64,000 nucleotides of DNA. Origin: Lentisphaerae bacterium WC36 (GTDB lineage Bacteria; Verrucomicrobiota; Lentisphaeria; Victivallales; SZUA-371). Below are positions 20,145 through 28,422 of the stretch, piece by piece; the first letter of the stretch is position 1; every line of letters begins with the position of its first letter. The stretch is taken from assembly GCA_020683205.1 (NCBI GenBank), contig CP085689.1:868001-932000 (forward strand). The letters are read 5' to 3'. The position numbers were made by a program, and so were the translations under genes. Below the pieces are notes generated by a model, which was not told where the DNA came from, made no database searches, and saw only the letters and a program-made list of their open reading frames with translations.

Positions 20145-21779
20145 TTAGTGCCCGTGTCCAGCATGTGGGTCAACACCTGATAAAGTCATAATGCTTTTTA
20201 ATTCATAAGCACCTTTTTCTACAATTTTATCATTGATTGTTAGTCCACTTATAATCTCAATCATTCCACTTTTGCGCAGTCCTAGCTTAACATCTTTAGT
20301 GATAAAATTGCCGTCGATACGCTGAACAAATACAACATTTTCTCCTTGTACAGTTTGAACAGATTTTTCACTAACAATAACAATTGATTTATTAATTTTT
20401 TCTGGAGACAAGCTAATCAACCCAGTTGCAAACATGCCAACTTTGAATTTTCCCATTTTATTATCAATAGAAATTCGCACTAGTGCAGTTCTTGTTTTAG
20501 TACTCATAATATTGCCGATAAAACTAATTTCACCAATAACTTTGTCAATATTATTTATAGTCACTTTTACTTTATTACCAACTTTTAAACTTTTTAAGTA
20601 CTGTTGACCTGCCTGTAAATCAAGATATAGTTCTTCTAAATTTGCAATTGTAAAAACTGCTTTTGTGTTGTCTTCAGCAAATGTTTCGCCCAATGAAATA
20701 TCTCGCCCGATAATTGTACCATTTATTGGCGATTTGAGCAAATACGATGCACAATCAATATGAGTGTGCCCATTAGCAGTTGTATCATTTTTGGGGCTGT
20801 TAAAATGTTCAATTATTTTTTTAAAATCAACACCTAAACTTGTTAAAATATCTTGTGATTTATGGACTTCTGCCATTGCGTTTAAATAATCACGTTTAGT
20901 AATTAAAAATTCTTTTTTGGCAACAACTTTTGATGCCATTAGCTTTTTCTGGCGTTCAAATTCACTTTTAGCTAACTCTAATTCAGCCGTTGCTGTAATA
21001 TAATTAGCTACTATTGATGCTAAATCACGACTGGTTAAAACTGCCAAAATATCGCCCTTTTTAACTTTATCACCTAAAATATTATTTACTTTAGTAACAT
21101 ACGATAATAAGTGCGGCGCAACTTTTGAAACATTTTCACGTTTAATTGATAATTCCCCAGGTAAAATAACGCTATTAGATAATGATCCAACTTGAGGTTT
21201 AACTTGGGTTAATTTAATCATCTTAAGTTGTTCAGAACTTAATTTAATTGAGCCATCCTCAGCCATTATGGTCGAAGTTTCATCCTCGCTATGATCATGA
21301 CCATCTCCTGCAGAACAAGTACTGGTTATTTTTGCCTCTTTGTTAAATTCGTGTTTAGAATGGTCGTGTCCATCGTCTTTAGAGCGTCTTGCCTTTTTTG
21401 GAACGTGTTCGTTATGGTCATGTCCGTCATTGTCTGAACATGTCAATGTTTTTTCTTTTTTGTCTTCGTGTTTAGAATGGTCGTGTCCATCGTCTTTAGA
21501 GCGCTTTGCCTTTTTTGGGGCGTGTTCGCTATGGTCATGTCCGTCATTGTCTGAACATGTCAATGTTTTTTCTTTTTTGTCTTCGTGTTTAGAATGGCCG
21601 TGCCCATCATCTTTAGAGTGCTCCGCTTCTTTTGGAATATGTTTGTTATGGTCGTGATTATCATTAATAGAACATGATTTTTTGATTTTTTGATTAATGT
21701 TACTAACAGCATATGTTGTAGCAATTGATAGCAGTAACAAAACCATTAGAGCAACTGCAAATTTATTTTTGTTTATCAT
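20145..21779 (-). CDS. RND efflux adaptor (CzcB/CusB-like) with His-rich repeats
   Basis: Periplasmic adaptor linking the RND permease to an outer-membrane channel. I start at the ATG at 21779, with AGGAT upstream, rather than the TTG at 21803; this gives 544 residues with an N-terminal signal anchor. Residues about 30-165 hold tandem 39-residue units rich in GHDHS(K/E)H, lysine, acid and a Cys, plausibly binding and handing over metal ions. Then come the barrel-sandwich and alpha-hairpin domains (starting near PGELSIKREN, with a coiled-coil-like ELELAKSEFERQKKL) and beta-barrel segments, ending in another His-rich tail HAGHGH. The expanded His region is unusual in length for the family. Confidence 0.92.
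   Translation of the reverse strand: MINKNKFAVALMVLLLLSIATTYAVSNINQKIKKSCSINDNHDHNKHIPKEAEHSKDDGHGHSKHEDKKEKTLTCSDNDGHDHSEHAPKKAKRSKDDGHDHSKHEDKKEKTLTCSDNDGHDHNEHVPKKARRSKDDGHDHSKHEFNKEAKITSTCSAGDGHDHSEDETSTIMAEDGSIKLSSEQLKMIKLTQVKPQVGSLSNSVILPGELSIKRENVSKVAPHLLSYVTKVNNILGDKVKKGDILAVLTSRDLASIVANYITATAELELAKSEFERQKKLMASKVVAKKEFLITKRDYLNAMAEVHKSQDILTSLGVDFKKIIEHFNSPKNDTTANGHTHIDCASYLLKSPINGTIIGRDISLGETFAEDNTKAVFTIANLEELYLDLQAGQQYLKSLKVGNKVKVTINNIDKVIGEISFIGNIMSTKTRTALVRISIDNKMGKFKVGMFATGLISLSPEKINKSIVIVSEKSVQTVQGENVVFVQRIDGNFITKDVKLGLRKSGMIEIISGLTINDKIVEKGAYELKSIMTLSGVDPHAGHGH
21295..21670. repeat. 117-bp tandem repeat inside efflux adaptor gene
   Basis: The same segment (for instance GTGTTTAGAA) recurs at 21351, 21468 and 21585, an exact 117-bp period, which is 39 codons. 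Copies are nearly identical in their middle parts and decay at the edges, with partial units before and after. It encodes the His-rich metal-binding region. Such in-frame minisatellites can change copy number by slippage or recombination. Confidence 0.93.
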
Positions 21780-21868
21780 AATTTTTATCCTAAATATTTT
21801 CAAATTATAAAGTAATACAGAAAGGCCATGGTGGCATTCCTGAAAAAAATTAAAATTTTTAGATAAAA

Positions 21869-22312
21869 TTAAATTATTAAAATAAACGAAGATAAGTTTT
21901 CTTTTAATGCAATTTTTGCAAAGTCGCTGAAGTTTGTATAAAGCCGCAAATTATTATTTTCGTAAACTATTTTATAGTTTGCTTTTAAAAATGAAAAAAT
22001 TGCTAAAATATTAGTTGATATTTTGTTGTCTTTAAAGATGTTTTTTGATAAACTACTTTTGAAATTGTGAAGAAAATATTCGTCGGTTATTTTTGATAAA
22101 CAACTATTTTTATCATGTTCATGGTCATCATCATCATGCTGATGAGAAATTCGTCTTAGATGTTGATGAATGATTTCCGAAGAACAATTCGAATTACTAA
22201 AGCCTTTTATAACTGAATCACATAATACGGCATGACTAGATGAAACGTTTATGAAAAAAAACATAAACATCAAAATAAATAAATTTTTAATAAATTTTTT
22301 TATAATATTCAT
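21869..22312 (-). CDS. Small exported His-rich protein of the efflux operon
   Basis: A 147-residue protein with a signal peptide (about residues 1-28), then a segment HQHLRR-x-x-HQHDDDDHEHDK (about 69-88) that should bind divalent metals, two Cys before it and one after, and an A+T-biased C-terminal half. It lies 89 bp upstream of the adaptor gene on the same strand, so it is probably the first gene of the operon. A periplasmic metal chaperone or sensor is a reasonable inference. I do not recognise a named family, though its position resembles small accessory proteins found ahead of CzcCBA/CusCBA genes. Confidence 0.7.
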   Translation of the reverse strand: MNIIKKFIKNLFILMFMFFFINVSSSHAVLCDSVIKGFSNSNCSSEIIHQHLRRISHQHDDDDHEHDKNSCLSKITDEYFLHNFKSSLSKNIFKDNKISTNILAIFSFLKANYKIVYENNNLRLYTNFSDFAKIALKENLSSFILII

Positions 22313-22585
22313 CTAAGCACCTCGCTATATAATTTAATTCAAAATATAGAAAAAATCAAGAGGGATATTTACTAAAGCGAAAAATGAAGTTAATTTTTGC
22401 AAAAAAAATTGTAGAAATTGTTAATAGTCAAATTTAGTTGGTGATACTAATATGAAGTTTATAGCAAAACTTTGTTTTTTAGATTACTGTGAAGAAAGAA
22501 CAAAATGCTTGATTTTTATTAAAGTGGAAAATATAATTATAAAAATAGGTATTTTAATTTAATAGTTGATAAACAGGAGGGTAAA

Positions 22586-23869
22586 ATGCCTTTCAAATTT
22601 AAATCAGTGTATTTCATTGTTTTTGATTGCTGCGTTCTTAACCCTGAGTCGCAAGGTATTGAATTTAAACATGATGAGCCAGGAGAAGATGGTTTGTTGC
22701 GTTGGTTGATTTCGCCAGAGGAACCTGGGGACGAGGCGTTTAATGATAGATTTTATATTAAATTAGAGCGTTCGCGAAAATCTTTGCCTGATTGCGATAA
22801 ATTTCCCTTAATACGCTTAAATTTTCCATTAAACAACGAAAGTGCATTCTCTCGTGCTAGTCAGATATTGTCTTCGCGTTTTCGAGATTTACAGCATCCT
22901 GCTAAAATATATATCAACTTGCATTGCACTCTGCTTAGCGATGATGGATTACAGCGCTTTCAAAATGAACATCAACAAATTGATTATATTAGAATTCCAA
23001 CTAAAAAACTTGCCTGGATGTTGTGGAAAAGTATTCCAGGCGCCAAGCATCATGATATTATTTTTCAGTTGTTTTCTTGTAATTCTATATTTTTTTCAAA
23101 GTGTTTTCAACAAGAAATTTATAAATTAGGTTTCAGAAATTGTTACACAATAGGTTATCGTGATATAGCAACAGCAGTTTCTACTGGTATGAGTGGAGGT
23201 GATACGTTTAGATTGATGGATTTTGGAACGAAGTCTCAGGTAGAAAAAAAAGATGGAAAAATATCTTATAAACATCATAGCGAAGCACAAAATCAACCAG
23301 ATATGAAATTATTAAATTTTTCATATGGTGACACTGTTGTCCAGATGGGGTATCGAGAAGCTATTGATACTCATCGACATTTGTCACTCGAGCGTAAAAA
23401 TTTTTTTGAATATGAACAAGCAAGAATTAATACTTACTACATAACCAAAGTAGTTTTAAATTATTTGGGTAAATCAACCGTAAAAAGACGCAGTAAACTT
23501 CCTGTCTTTGATGCATTTATTAGAGATGTTTGCGAAATTGGGCAACCTAAACTCGAAACTCAAGAATTGCCAAATCAGCTTAATTTTTGTTATGCTATTG
23601 TTGTTGGATTGAAAATTATGCATCAGCGTCTTACTAAACGTCAGAGTCTATATGAAGCAATTAAATTGGGACACATTGATGCGTTGCTTGATAAAATTTC
23701 CCCATTGGTTATAGAAAGTAGTGAAGATATACCATTTGCAAACGAATCTTCATTTAAAAAAATTGGCAGTGATGGAAAATTCAGAGTTATACTTGATAAT
23801 CCGAATCACTTTATAGAAAATACATTAATGCATTTTAACCTGCCAGATTTCAGTGCCGTATATAGTTAA
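22586..23869 (+). CDS. Hypothetical protein, possible clan CD (C80/caspase-like) cysteine peptidase
   Basis: A 427-residue soluble protein with a strong ribosome site (AGGAGGG) and no signal peptide. I recognise no family with certainty. Two stretches look like a clan CD peptidase core: a hydrophobic strand ending in His (KIYINLHC, His 113) followed by acidic residues, and 52 residues later a strand ending in Cys (DIIFQLFSCNS, Cys 165). The toxin autoprocessing domain of TcdA/TcdB (C80) has a comparable strand-His ... strand-GCN order and spacing. The C-terminal half is helical and contains an YGD-x-VVQMGYREA stretch. It may be an effector; the peptidase call is an inference from strand-His/strand-Cys spacing. 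Confidence 0.5.
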   Translation: MPFKFKSVYFIVFDCCVLNPESQGIEFKHDEPGEDGLLRWLISPEEPGDEAFNDRFYIKLERSRKSLPDCDKFPLIRLNFPLNNESAFSRASQILSSRFRDLQHPAKIYINLHCTLLSDDGLQRFQNEHQQIDYIRIPTKKLAWMLWKSIPGAKHHDIIFQLFSCNSIFFSKCFQQEIYKLGFRNCYTIGYRDIATAVSTGMSGGDTFRLMDFGTKSQVEKKDGKISYKHHSEAQNQPDMKLLNFSYGDTVVQMGYREAIDTHRHLSLERKNFFEYEQARINTYYITKVVLNYLGKSTVKRRSKLPVFDAFIRDVCEIGQPKLETQELPNQLNFCYAIVVGLKIMHQRLTKRQSLYEAIKLGHIDALLDKISPLVIESSEDIPFANESSFKKIGSDGKFRVILDNPNHFIENTLMHFNLPDFSAVYS

Positions 23870-24023
23870 TATTTTGTTGTTATATTGAATTACTAATAAC
23901 AAATTTGCTGAACTTAATTCTCAGCATATAACAGAAAATTTAGTCATCAATGGTAAAAATAATGCTGGCAAAAAGAAAATTTAAATTAGACTTGGAGTTA
24001 TGATATTTGAGGCAAATTGGGTA

Positions 24024-24046
24024 ACAATCCCTCTAAATAGGGTTGT
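24024..24046. other. Isolated hairpin in gene-poor region
   Basis: ACAA-T-CCCT (24024-24032) pairs with AGGGTTGT (24039-24046) with one bulged T and a 6-nt loop. The segment around it is more G+C-rich than its surroundings and lies just beyond the end of the broken minus-strand gene. It could be that gene's terminator, but no T tract follows. Confidence 0.3.
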
Positions 24047-24070
24047 GGGAGGAATTCGCATAAAAACAAC

Positions 24071-25059
24071 TTAAATTAAATTAATCCCATGAAGTTCAGT
24101 GCTAGCTGCATAAAAGTGATTATGACAATTATAAAGTATACGCTGATTATATGCTCTTAAATAATCTAAATGATTCTCTTTTACTATAATGGATAAGTTC
24201 TGAAATTTTTGTTCTAAAATTTCAATGGAAATTGTTATAGGAAACATAGCAAATGACATAAAAGAATTTTTTGAAATATTAGCTTCAAAACTTAATACTT
24301 TTCCAGTATAACTATCTAGTGAATTTCCTAAGCTTCCAATTTCTTCAAATAGCATTGACCGACCAGATATAACTGGACATTTTTCAATTCTTCTATTAAG
24401 ATAAATTGTTGTCATCAAAGATTTATCGTTTATAAGTTCTATTATTGCACCTTCAAGCATATTTATCCCATTATCTTTAATGTAGCATCATGAAATTCAA
24501 TTGTAGCCAGTTCTTATAAGTTTCTGTATCAACATTATAACCTTCTGCTTTTTTCTTGATTAGCTCTGGATTAATATTATTAATAAGTTGGTCATGTTCC
24601 AGATATCGGAACATATTTTAATATAGCTCCAAAATTATTTATAGTTTTTTGTATACAAAATGGGTTTCTAACAAAATTCATCATTTTAGCAATTAATAAA
24701 TCATTTGTAGCGTTGGCTAATTCAATATTATCATCCGAATTTTCAATAATTTTAGTATTAAACTCTATTTTATCTTCATATTTTTGAAATAATTCTTCAA
24801 AATTATGCCTAGAACTTTCATCAATTATTTTATAAGTAAATAAATCATATCCGGCTAAATTTCGTTCTATTTTAGGATCTCCAACTAATTTAGCCGTAAA
24901 TGTTTCTCTATCTGCTATTTGAAATTTATATATTTTTCTTTGCCTTCTTGTTGCTTTGGGGTTAGTGCTATTTAGTTTTTGCTTAACTTGTGATATAAAA
25001 TGTTGATTCTTTGTTCTGTTACCTTTTACTAATTCACAATCACAGCTTTTTTTATTCAT
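24071..25059 (-). pseudogene. Broken DUF4238-like gene (three frames)
   Basis: Three consecutive minus-strand open frames fit together as one ancestral protein of about 330 residues: 25059-24592 (155 codons, good GGAGG ribosome site), 24614-24477 (45 codons) and 24460-24071 (129 codons). Each junction is mended by removing one base. The pieces resemble DUF4238 in order: a KNQHFISQ opening, a central LLIAKMMNFVRNPF segment, then CPVISGRSM, MFPITISIEIL and the ending YNQRILYNCHNHFYAAS. I infer a frameshifted pseudogene. The alternative is three small overlapping genes. It sits beside an integrase remnant, suggesting decayed mobile cargo. Confidence 0.55.
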
Positions 25060-25463
25060 AGTCTTTCAACCTCCATATTAATTAAATTTTTTAACCTAAT
25101 CAATATAGAACTAATTATCAGCTCATTCAATCTTAAAATATGACTAAAAATTATATATATCAGCTACCTTAGACTATCACGAACAAATCAACTAATATTC
25201 TAATTATATGGAAGAGATTGTCATTCGCTAAATCACTCTCATACTAGTTAAATCTAAAGCAATTAGAGAAATAGAACAATAAAATAGACTTATCTCCACT
25301 TTTTTGTATTTTTTGATTTGTGCAATATCATTTGAGATTAATTACTCTAAAAATCTATTACTCAAAATGAAATGCTATGCAAACTGATAATATAAAAATT
25401 TGTGGTATCATTGGTGGGGTAAAATACGTATAGTAAAAAATTGTTATTTATAATTAACTATGA
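25060..25463. other. Intergenic between decayed genes
   Basis: About 400 bp between the start of the broken DUF4238-like gene and the recombinase remnant. It is A+T-rich with no intact reading frame. It may include the eroded 5' part of the recombinase gene, but I cannot recognise it. Confidence 0.45.
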
Positions 25464-25805
25464 AAAGCAAAATTAGTTTATATTCAGTTAATAGACGAAT
25501 TAAAGTTTTTACTAGATGCTCCAGTTGCTAAAAACGGTTACTTTTTGCCTGAAAAAGTAAAACAATATAAATCTGGAACAAAACATGCAGGTAAAAGTCT
25601 AAATCATATCTTTAAGAAAATGCTAATAGCAATTGGTATTAAAGATAAATCTTTTCATTGTTTCCGTCATAGATTTGTTGATAAATTAAGAACAGCAGGA
25701 TTTAGCGACGAGCAAATCGGCTCTGTTGTAGGTCATAGTTCTATTCAACAAACGAAAGATTACGGTGATTATTATAACGTGATTGACTTGCAAAAAACTT
25801 TTTAA
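25464..25805 (+). pseudogene. Tyrosine recombinase (phage integrase) C-terminal remnant
   Basis: The frame is open from the codon after the stop at 25461-25463. It encodes the end of a tyrosine recombinase catalytic domain: HCFRHRF (the H-x-x-R box), VVGHSS (second His) and the nucleophile region KDYGDYY. The first catalytic Arg and the whole N-terminal core-binding domain are missing, and no good start or ribosome site is present, so this is a truncated remnant. It lies 110 bp from the 3' end of a tRNA-Leu gene, the classic position for an integrase beside its attachment site. Confidence 0.85.
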
Positions 25806-25869
25806 AAGTTAAGAAATCAATAAAAACTTGGAAAAATTGTGACACTTTTAAGACGTTTATGAAAATAAA

Positions 25870-25904
25870 AAAAGCACTTAACTCATTAAAAATTAAGTAC
25901 TTGA
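25870..25904 (-). terminator. Terminator of tRNA-Leu
   Basis: On the minus strand AAGTACTTAA is followed, after an A+T-rich loop, by TTAAGTGCTT and TTTTT. The stem is 10 bp with one mismatch or wobble and starts shortly after the encoded CCA of the tRNA. Confidence 0.8.
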
Positions 25905-25915
25905 AATATTCAATT

Positions 25916-25999
25916 TGGTACGCAGGGTGGGACTCGAACCCACACGTCTAAGACACCAGAACCTAAATCTGGCGCGTCTGCCAATTTCGCCACCTGCGC
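25916..25999 (-). tRNA. tRNA-Leu, anticodon UAG
   Basis: An 84-nt cloverleaf on the minus strand. The acceptor stem is GCGCAGG paired with CCTGCGT, the D-arm is GGCGAAATTGGCAGACGC, the anticodon stem CCAGA/TCTGG encloses TTTAGGT (anticodon TAG), there is a long class II variable arm, and the T-arm is GTGGGTTCGAGTCCCAC. Discriminator A and an encoded CCA end it at 25916. It reads CUN leucine codons. Its 3' end faces the integrase remnant, consistent with past use as an integration site. Confidence 0.96.
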
Positions 26000-26131
26000 T
26001 CATTTGATTGTGCTATTACAATAGTACGTCTTCAATCATTTTCAAATCACTTTTGATAAAAAAAGCACTTTTTTTTGAGGGTGATTTTGGCATTCTATCG
26101 TAACAGCTTTATAATCAATAGTCTAAATTAA

Positions 26132-26854
26132 TTACTGTTGAATATCGCCTTCGATACCAATAATGTATTCAGTAAAATCAAGTTCTTTTTCTGCTATTTC
26201 AAGAGCCTTTTGCACCATAGTAACAATGCCACGGCAACATGGGACTTCCATGCGGGCAACCGAAACAGATTTGATATCATTATTTTTTATAATTTCTGCT
26301 AATTTTTCGGCTTGATGTTCCATATCTGAATCTAATTTAGGGCAGGCTATAACCAATTTTCTACCTTGTAGTAAATCAAGGTGAAAGCTTCCTAGTGAAA
26401 ATGCCGTACAATCAGCAGCAATTAAAATATTTGCATTCTCCCACATGACTCCAGAAGTAGGTACTAATTTTAGCTGAACAGGCCATTGAGTTAATTGTGA
26501 CGCTACTTTTAAATCAGCTTGGTCTTGATTTACTTCAATTGTTTTTGTTGATTGACGCTCGATAATTCTACTTTGCATTCCAGGACAACCGCCTAACGGA
26601 GGAACTCGTAGCTCTTTTTTTTCTTTCTTTTCAACTTTAACTTTTGCTTGATTATCATCTTCTTTGCGCTCTTCAAGAGTTAGTGCTCCTTGTGGACAGT
26701 CGCCAATACAAGCGCCTAATCCGTCGCAGTAATCGTCAGAAACTAATGTTGCTTTACCATCTTTTAATTCAATGGCTCCTTGGTGGCAAGCGTTAACGCA
26801 TTTACCGCACCCAATACACTTGCTGTGATTGATTTTTATTATCATGCTAGCCAT
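26132..26854 (-). CDS. 4Fe-4S dicluster ferredoxin-domain protein
   Basis: A 240-residue cytoplasmic iron-sulfur protein. The N-terminus has two cluster motifs, CIGCGKCVNACHQGA (about residues 14-28) and, less regular, CDGLGACIGDCPQGA (about 43-57). After a lysine-rich linker comes a second domain with LGGCPGMQ, ADCTAFSLG, ACPKLD and VPCCRG, whose extra cysteines suggest further redox or cluster chemistry. Proteins of this layout are common in anaerobes as small electron carriers; their partner is not known. AGGATG precedes the chosen ATG by 8 nt. It stands alone, upstream of the tRNA-Leu. Confidence 0.85.
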   Translation of the reverse strand: MASMIIKINHSKCIGCGKCVNACHQGAIELKDGKATLVSDDYCDGLGACIGDCPQGALTLEERKEDDNQAKVKVEKKEKKELRVPPLGGCPGMQSRIIERQSTKTIEVNQDQADLKVASQLTQWPVQLKLVPTSGVMWENANILIAADCTAFSLGSFHLDLLQGRKLVIACPKLDSDMEHQAEKLAEIIKNNDIKSVSVARMEVPCCRGIVTMVQKALEIAEKELDFTEYIIGIEGDIQQ

Positions 26855-27199
26855 AATTTTTACATCCTTATATTAATTTTACGTAAAATTTTCTTTTTTT
26901 TATTAAAAAATCACTAAAAGAGTATACATTGTTAATAGTTTTTTTTCAATTGCAGTTTTTAAAACAGTAAATTAATTCTAATTTGGATTAAAAGAGTCAA
27001 AAATTTAATATTTTTATAAAAAGTGTTTAAAAGTTGTAATAAAATTAATTGATTTTTTTCACTTGATTTATATATTAATTTCCTGCTTGTAATTTTAGGG
27101 TCGTTGCAAGTAGAATTTATGAATCTTAAGTGAAAGTAAAGTTTTATTAAATGACAAAGAATTTAAGCAAAAAAATGGCTTAAAGAAAAAGGTAACAAA
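26855..27199. other. Intergenic between divergent ferredoxin and ackA genes
   Basis: 345 bp of A+T-rich DNA that should carry the promoters of both flanking genes. I see no hairpin, repeat or small gene. AAGGTAA lies just before the ackA start. Confidence 0.5.
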
Positions 27200-28405
27200 A
27201 TGAAAGTCTTAGTATTGAATGCGGGTAGTTCATCTTTAAAATTCATGTTATTTGAAATGGAAGATGAGAAAGTTTTAGCAAAAGGTTTAGTAGAACGTTT
27301 GGGTTCCGATGCGCCAAATTTGATTTACAAGCGTTTTGATGGCGTGGAATTTGAGGGCGAGATTAAAGTTAAGGATCACGTTGAAGCTATTAAAGCTGTT
27401 TGCGATAAACTTTTAGATCGTAAACTTGGGGTAATTAAAGACCTTAAAGAAGTTGGGGCAATTGGACATCGTGTTGTACATGGTGGTGAAGAGGCAACAA
27501 AAACAGTAGTTATTGATAGTGCTGTTAAGAAAATTATTACAGATTGCATTCCGTTGGCACCGTTACATAATCCACCAAACTTGGCTGGTATTGAAGCGTG
27601 TGAAAAAGCATTCCCTGGTGTACCAAATGTTGGTGTTTTTGACACTGCATTCCATCAAACGATGAGTCCAGAGGCATATTTATATGCGCTGCCATATGAA
27701 TTATATACAAAATATGGTATTCGTAAATATGGTTTCCATGGTACAAGTCACAGCTATGTGTCTCGTGCTGCAGCTAATTTCGTAAATTTATCACTAAATA
27801 ACTCTAAAATTATTGTTTGTCATCTTGGTAATGGTTGCAGTATGGCCGCGATTAACAATGGGAATGTTATTGATACAACAATGGGTATGACTCCTTTAGA
27901 GGGATTAGTAATGGGTACTCGTTGTGGAGATATTGATCCTGCAATTGTATTACGTCTTTTAGAATTAGGAAATGCTCCTCAAGATGTTGATAAAATTTTA
28001 AATAAAGAAAGCGGACTATTTGGTGTTGGTGGTATTAATTCTAGTGATATGCGTGATATTATTACTGCTAGCGAAAGCGGTGACCAACAAGCATTACGTG
28101 CTCGTAGAATGTTTGTTCGCAGAGTTGTAAAATATATTGGTTCATACTATGCATTATTAAATGGTGTAGATATGATTGTATTCACTGGCGGAATTGGTGA
28201 ATATAGTGCGTTTGTTCGTGAAAAAATTGTTGCTAGTTTAACTGCATTTGGTGTTGGCTTAAATCAAAAAGTTAATGCTGAAACATTAGGTGTACCAGCT
28301 GTTATTTCTAACAAACATAGTCGTTTTAAAGTTGTTGTAATGCCAACAAATGAAGAGTTAATGATTGCACGTGAAACTGCAAAAACTATCAGTAATAACG
28401 ACTAA
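27200..28405 (+). CDS. ackA: Acetate kinase
   Basis: Interconverts acetyl phosphate + ADP and acetate + ATP in the cytoplasm, giving substrate-level ATP in fermentation. The 401-residue length is normal for the family. Signatures: VLNAGSSSLKF at the N-terminus, GHRVVHGG, the substrate loop VFDTAFHQTM, RKYGFHGTSH, CHLGNGCS and FTGGIGEY. pta follows after 17 bp, so the two form the standard acetate-producing operon. Confidence 0.98.
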   Translation: MKVLVLNAGSSSLKFMLFEMEDEKVLAKGLVERLGSDAPNLIYKRFDGVEFEGEIKVKDHVEAIKAVCDKLLDRKLGVIKDLKEVGAIGHRVVHGGEEATKTVVIDSAVKKIITDCIPLAPLHNPPNLAGIEACEKAFPGVPNVGVFDTAFHQTMSPEAYLYALPYELYTKYGIRKYGFHGTSHSYVSRAAANFVNLSLNNSKIIVCHLGNGCSMAAINNGNVIDTTMGMTPLEGLVMGTRCGDIDPAIVLRLLELGNAPQDVDKILNKESGLFGVGGINSSDMRDIITASESGDQQALRARRMFVRRVVKYIGSYYALLNGVDMIVFTGGIGEYSAFVREKIVASLTAFGVGLNQKVNAETLGVPAVISNKHSRFKVVVMPTNEELMIARETAKTISNND

Positions 28406-28422
28406 AAAGGAGAAATATAGGT

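Noticed and set aside
21340-21657. Repeat array that might be a CRISPR
   Set aside because: The 117-bp units are tandem, lack spacers, and lie in frame inside the efflux adaptor gene.
21340-21657. Plus-strand open frame rich in Cys and Trp
   Set aside because: It is the antisense shadow of the His-rich repeats; it has no ribosome site.
22586-25805. Intact prophage or anti-phage defence island
   Set aside because: Only a recombinase remnant and one broken gene are present; no structural, replication or known defence genes are seen.
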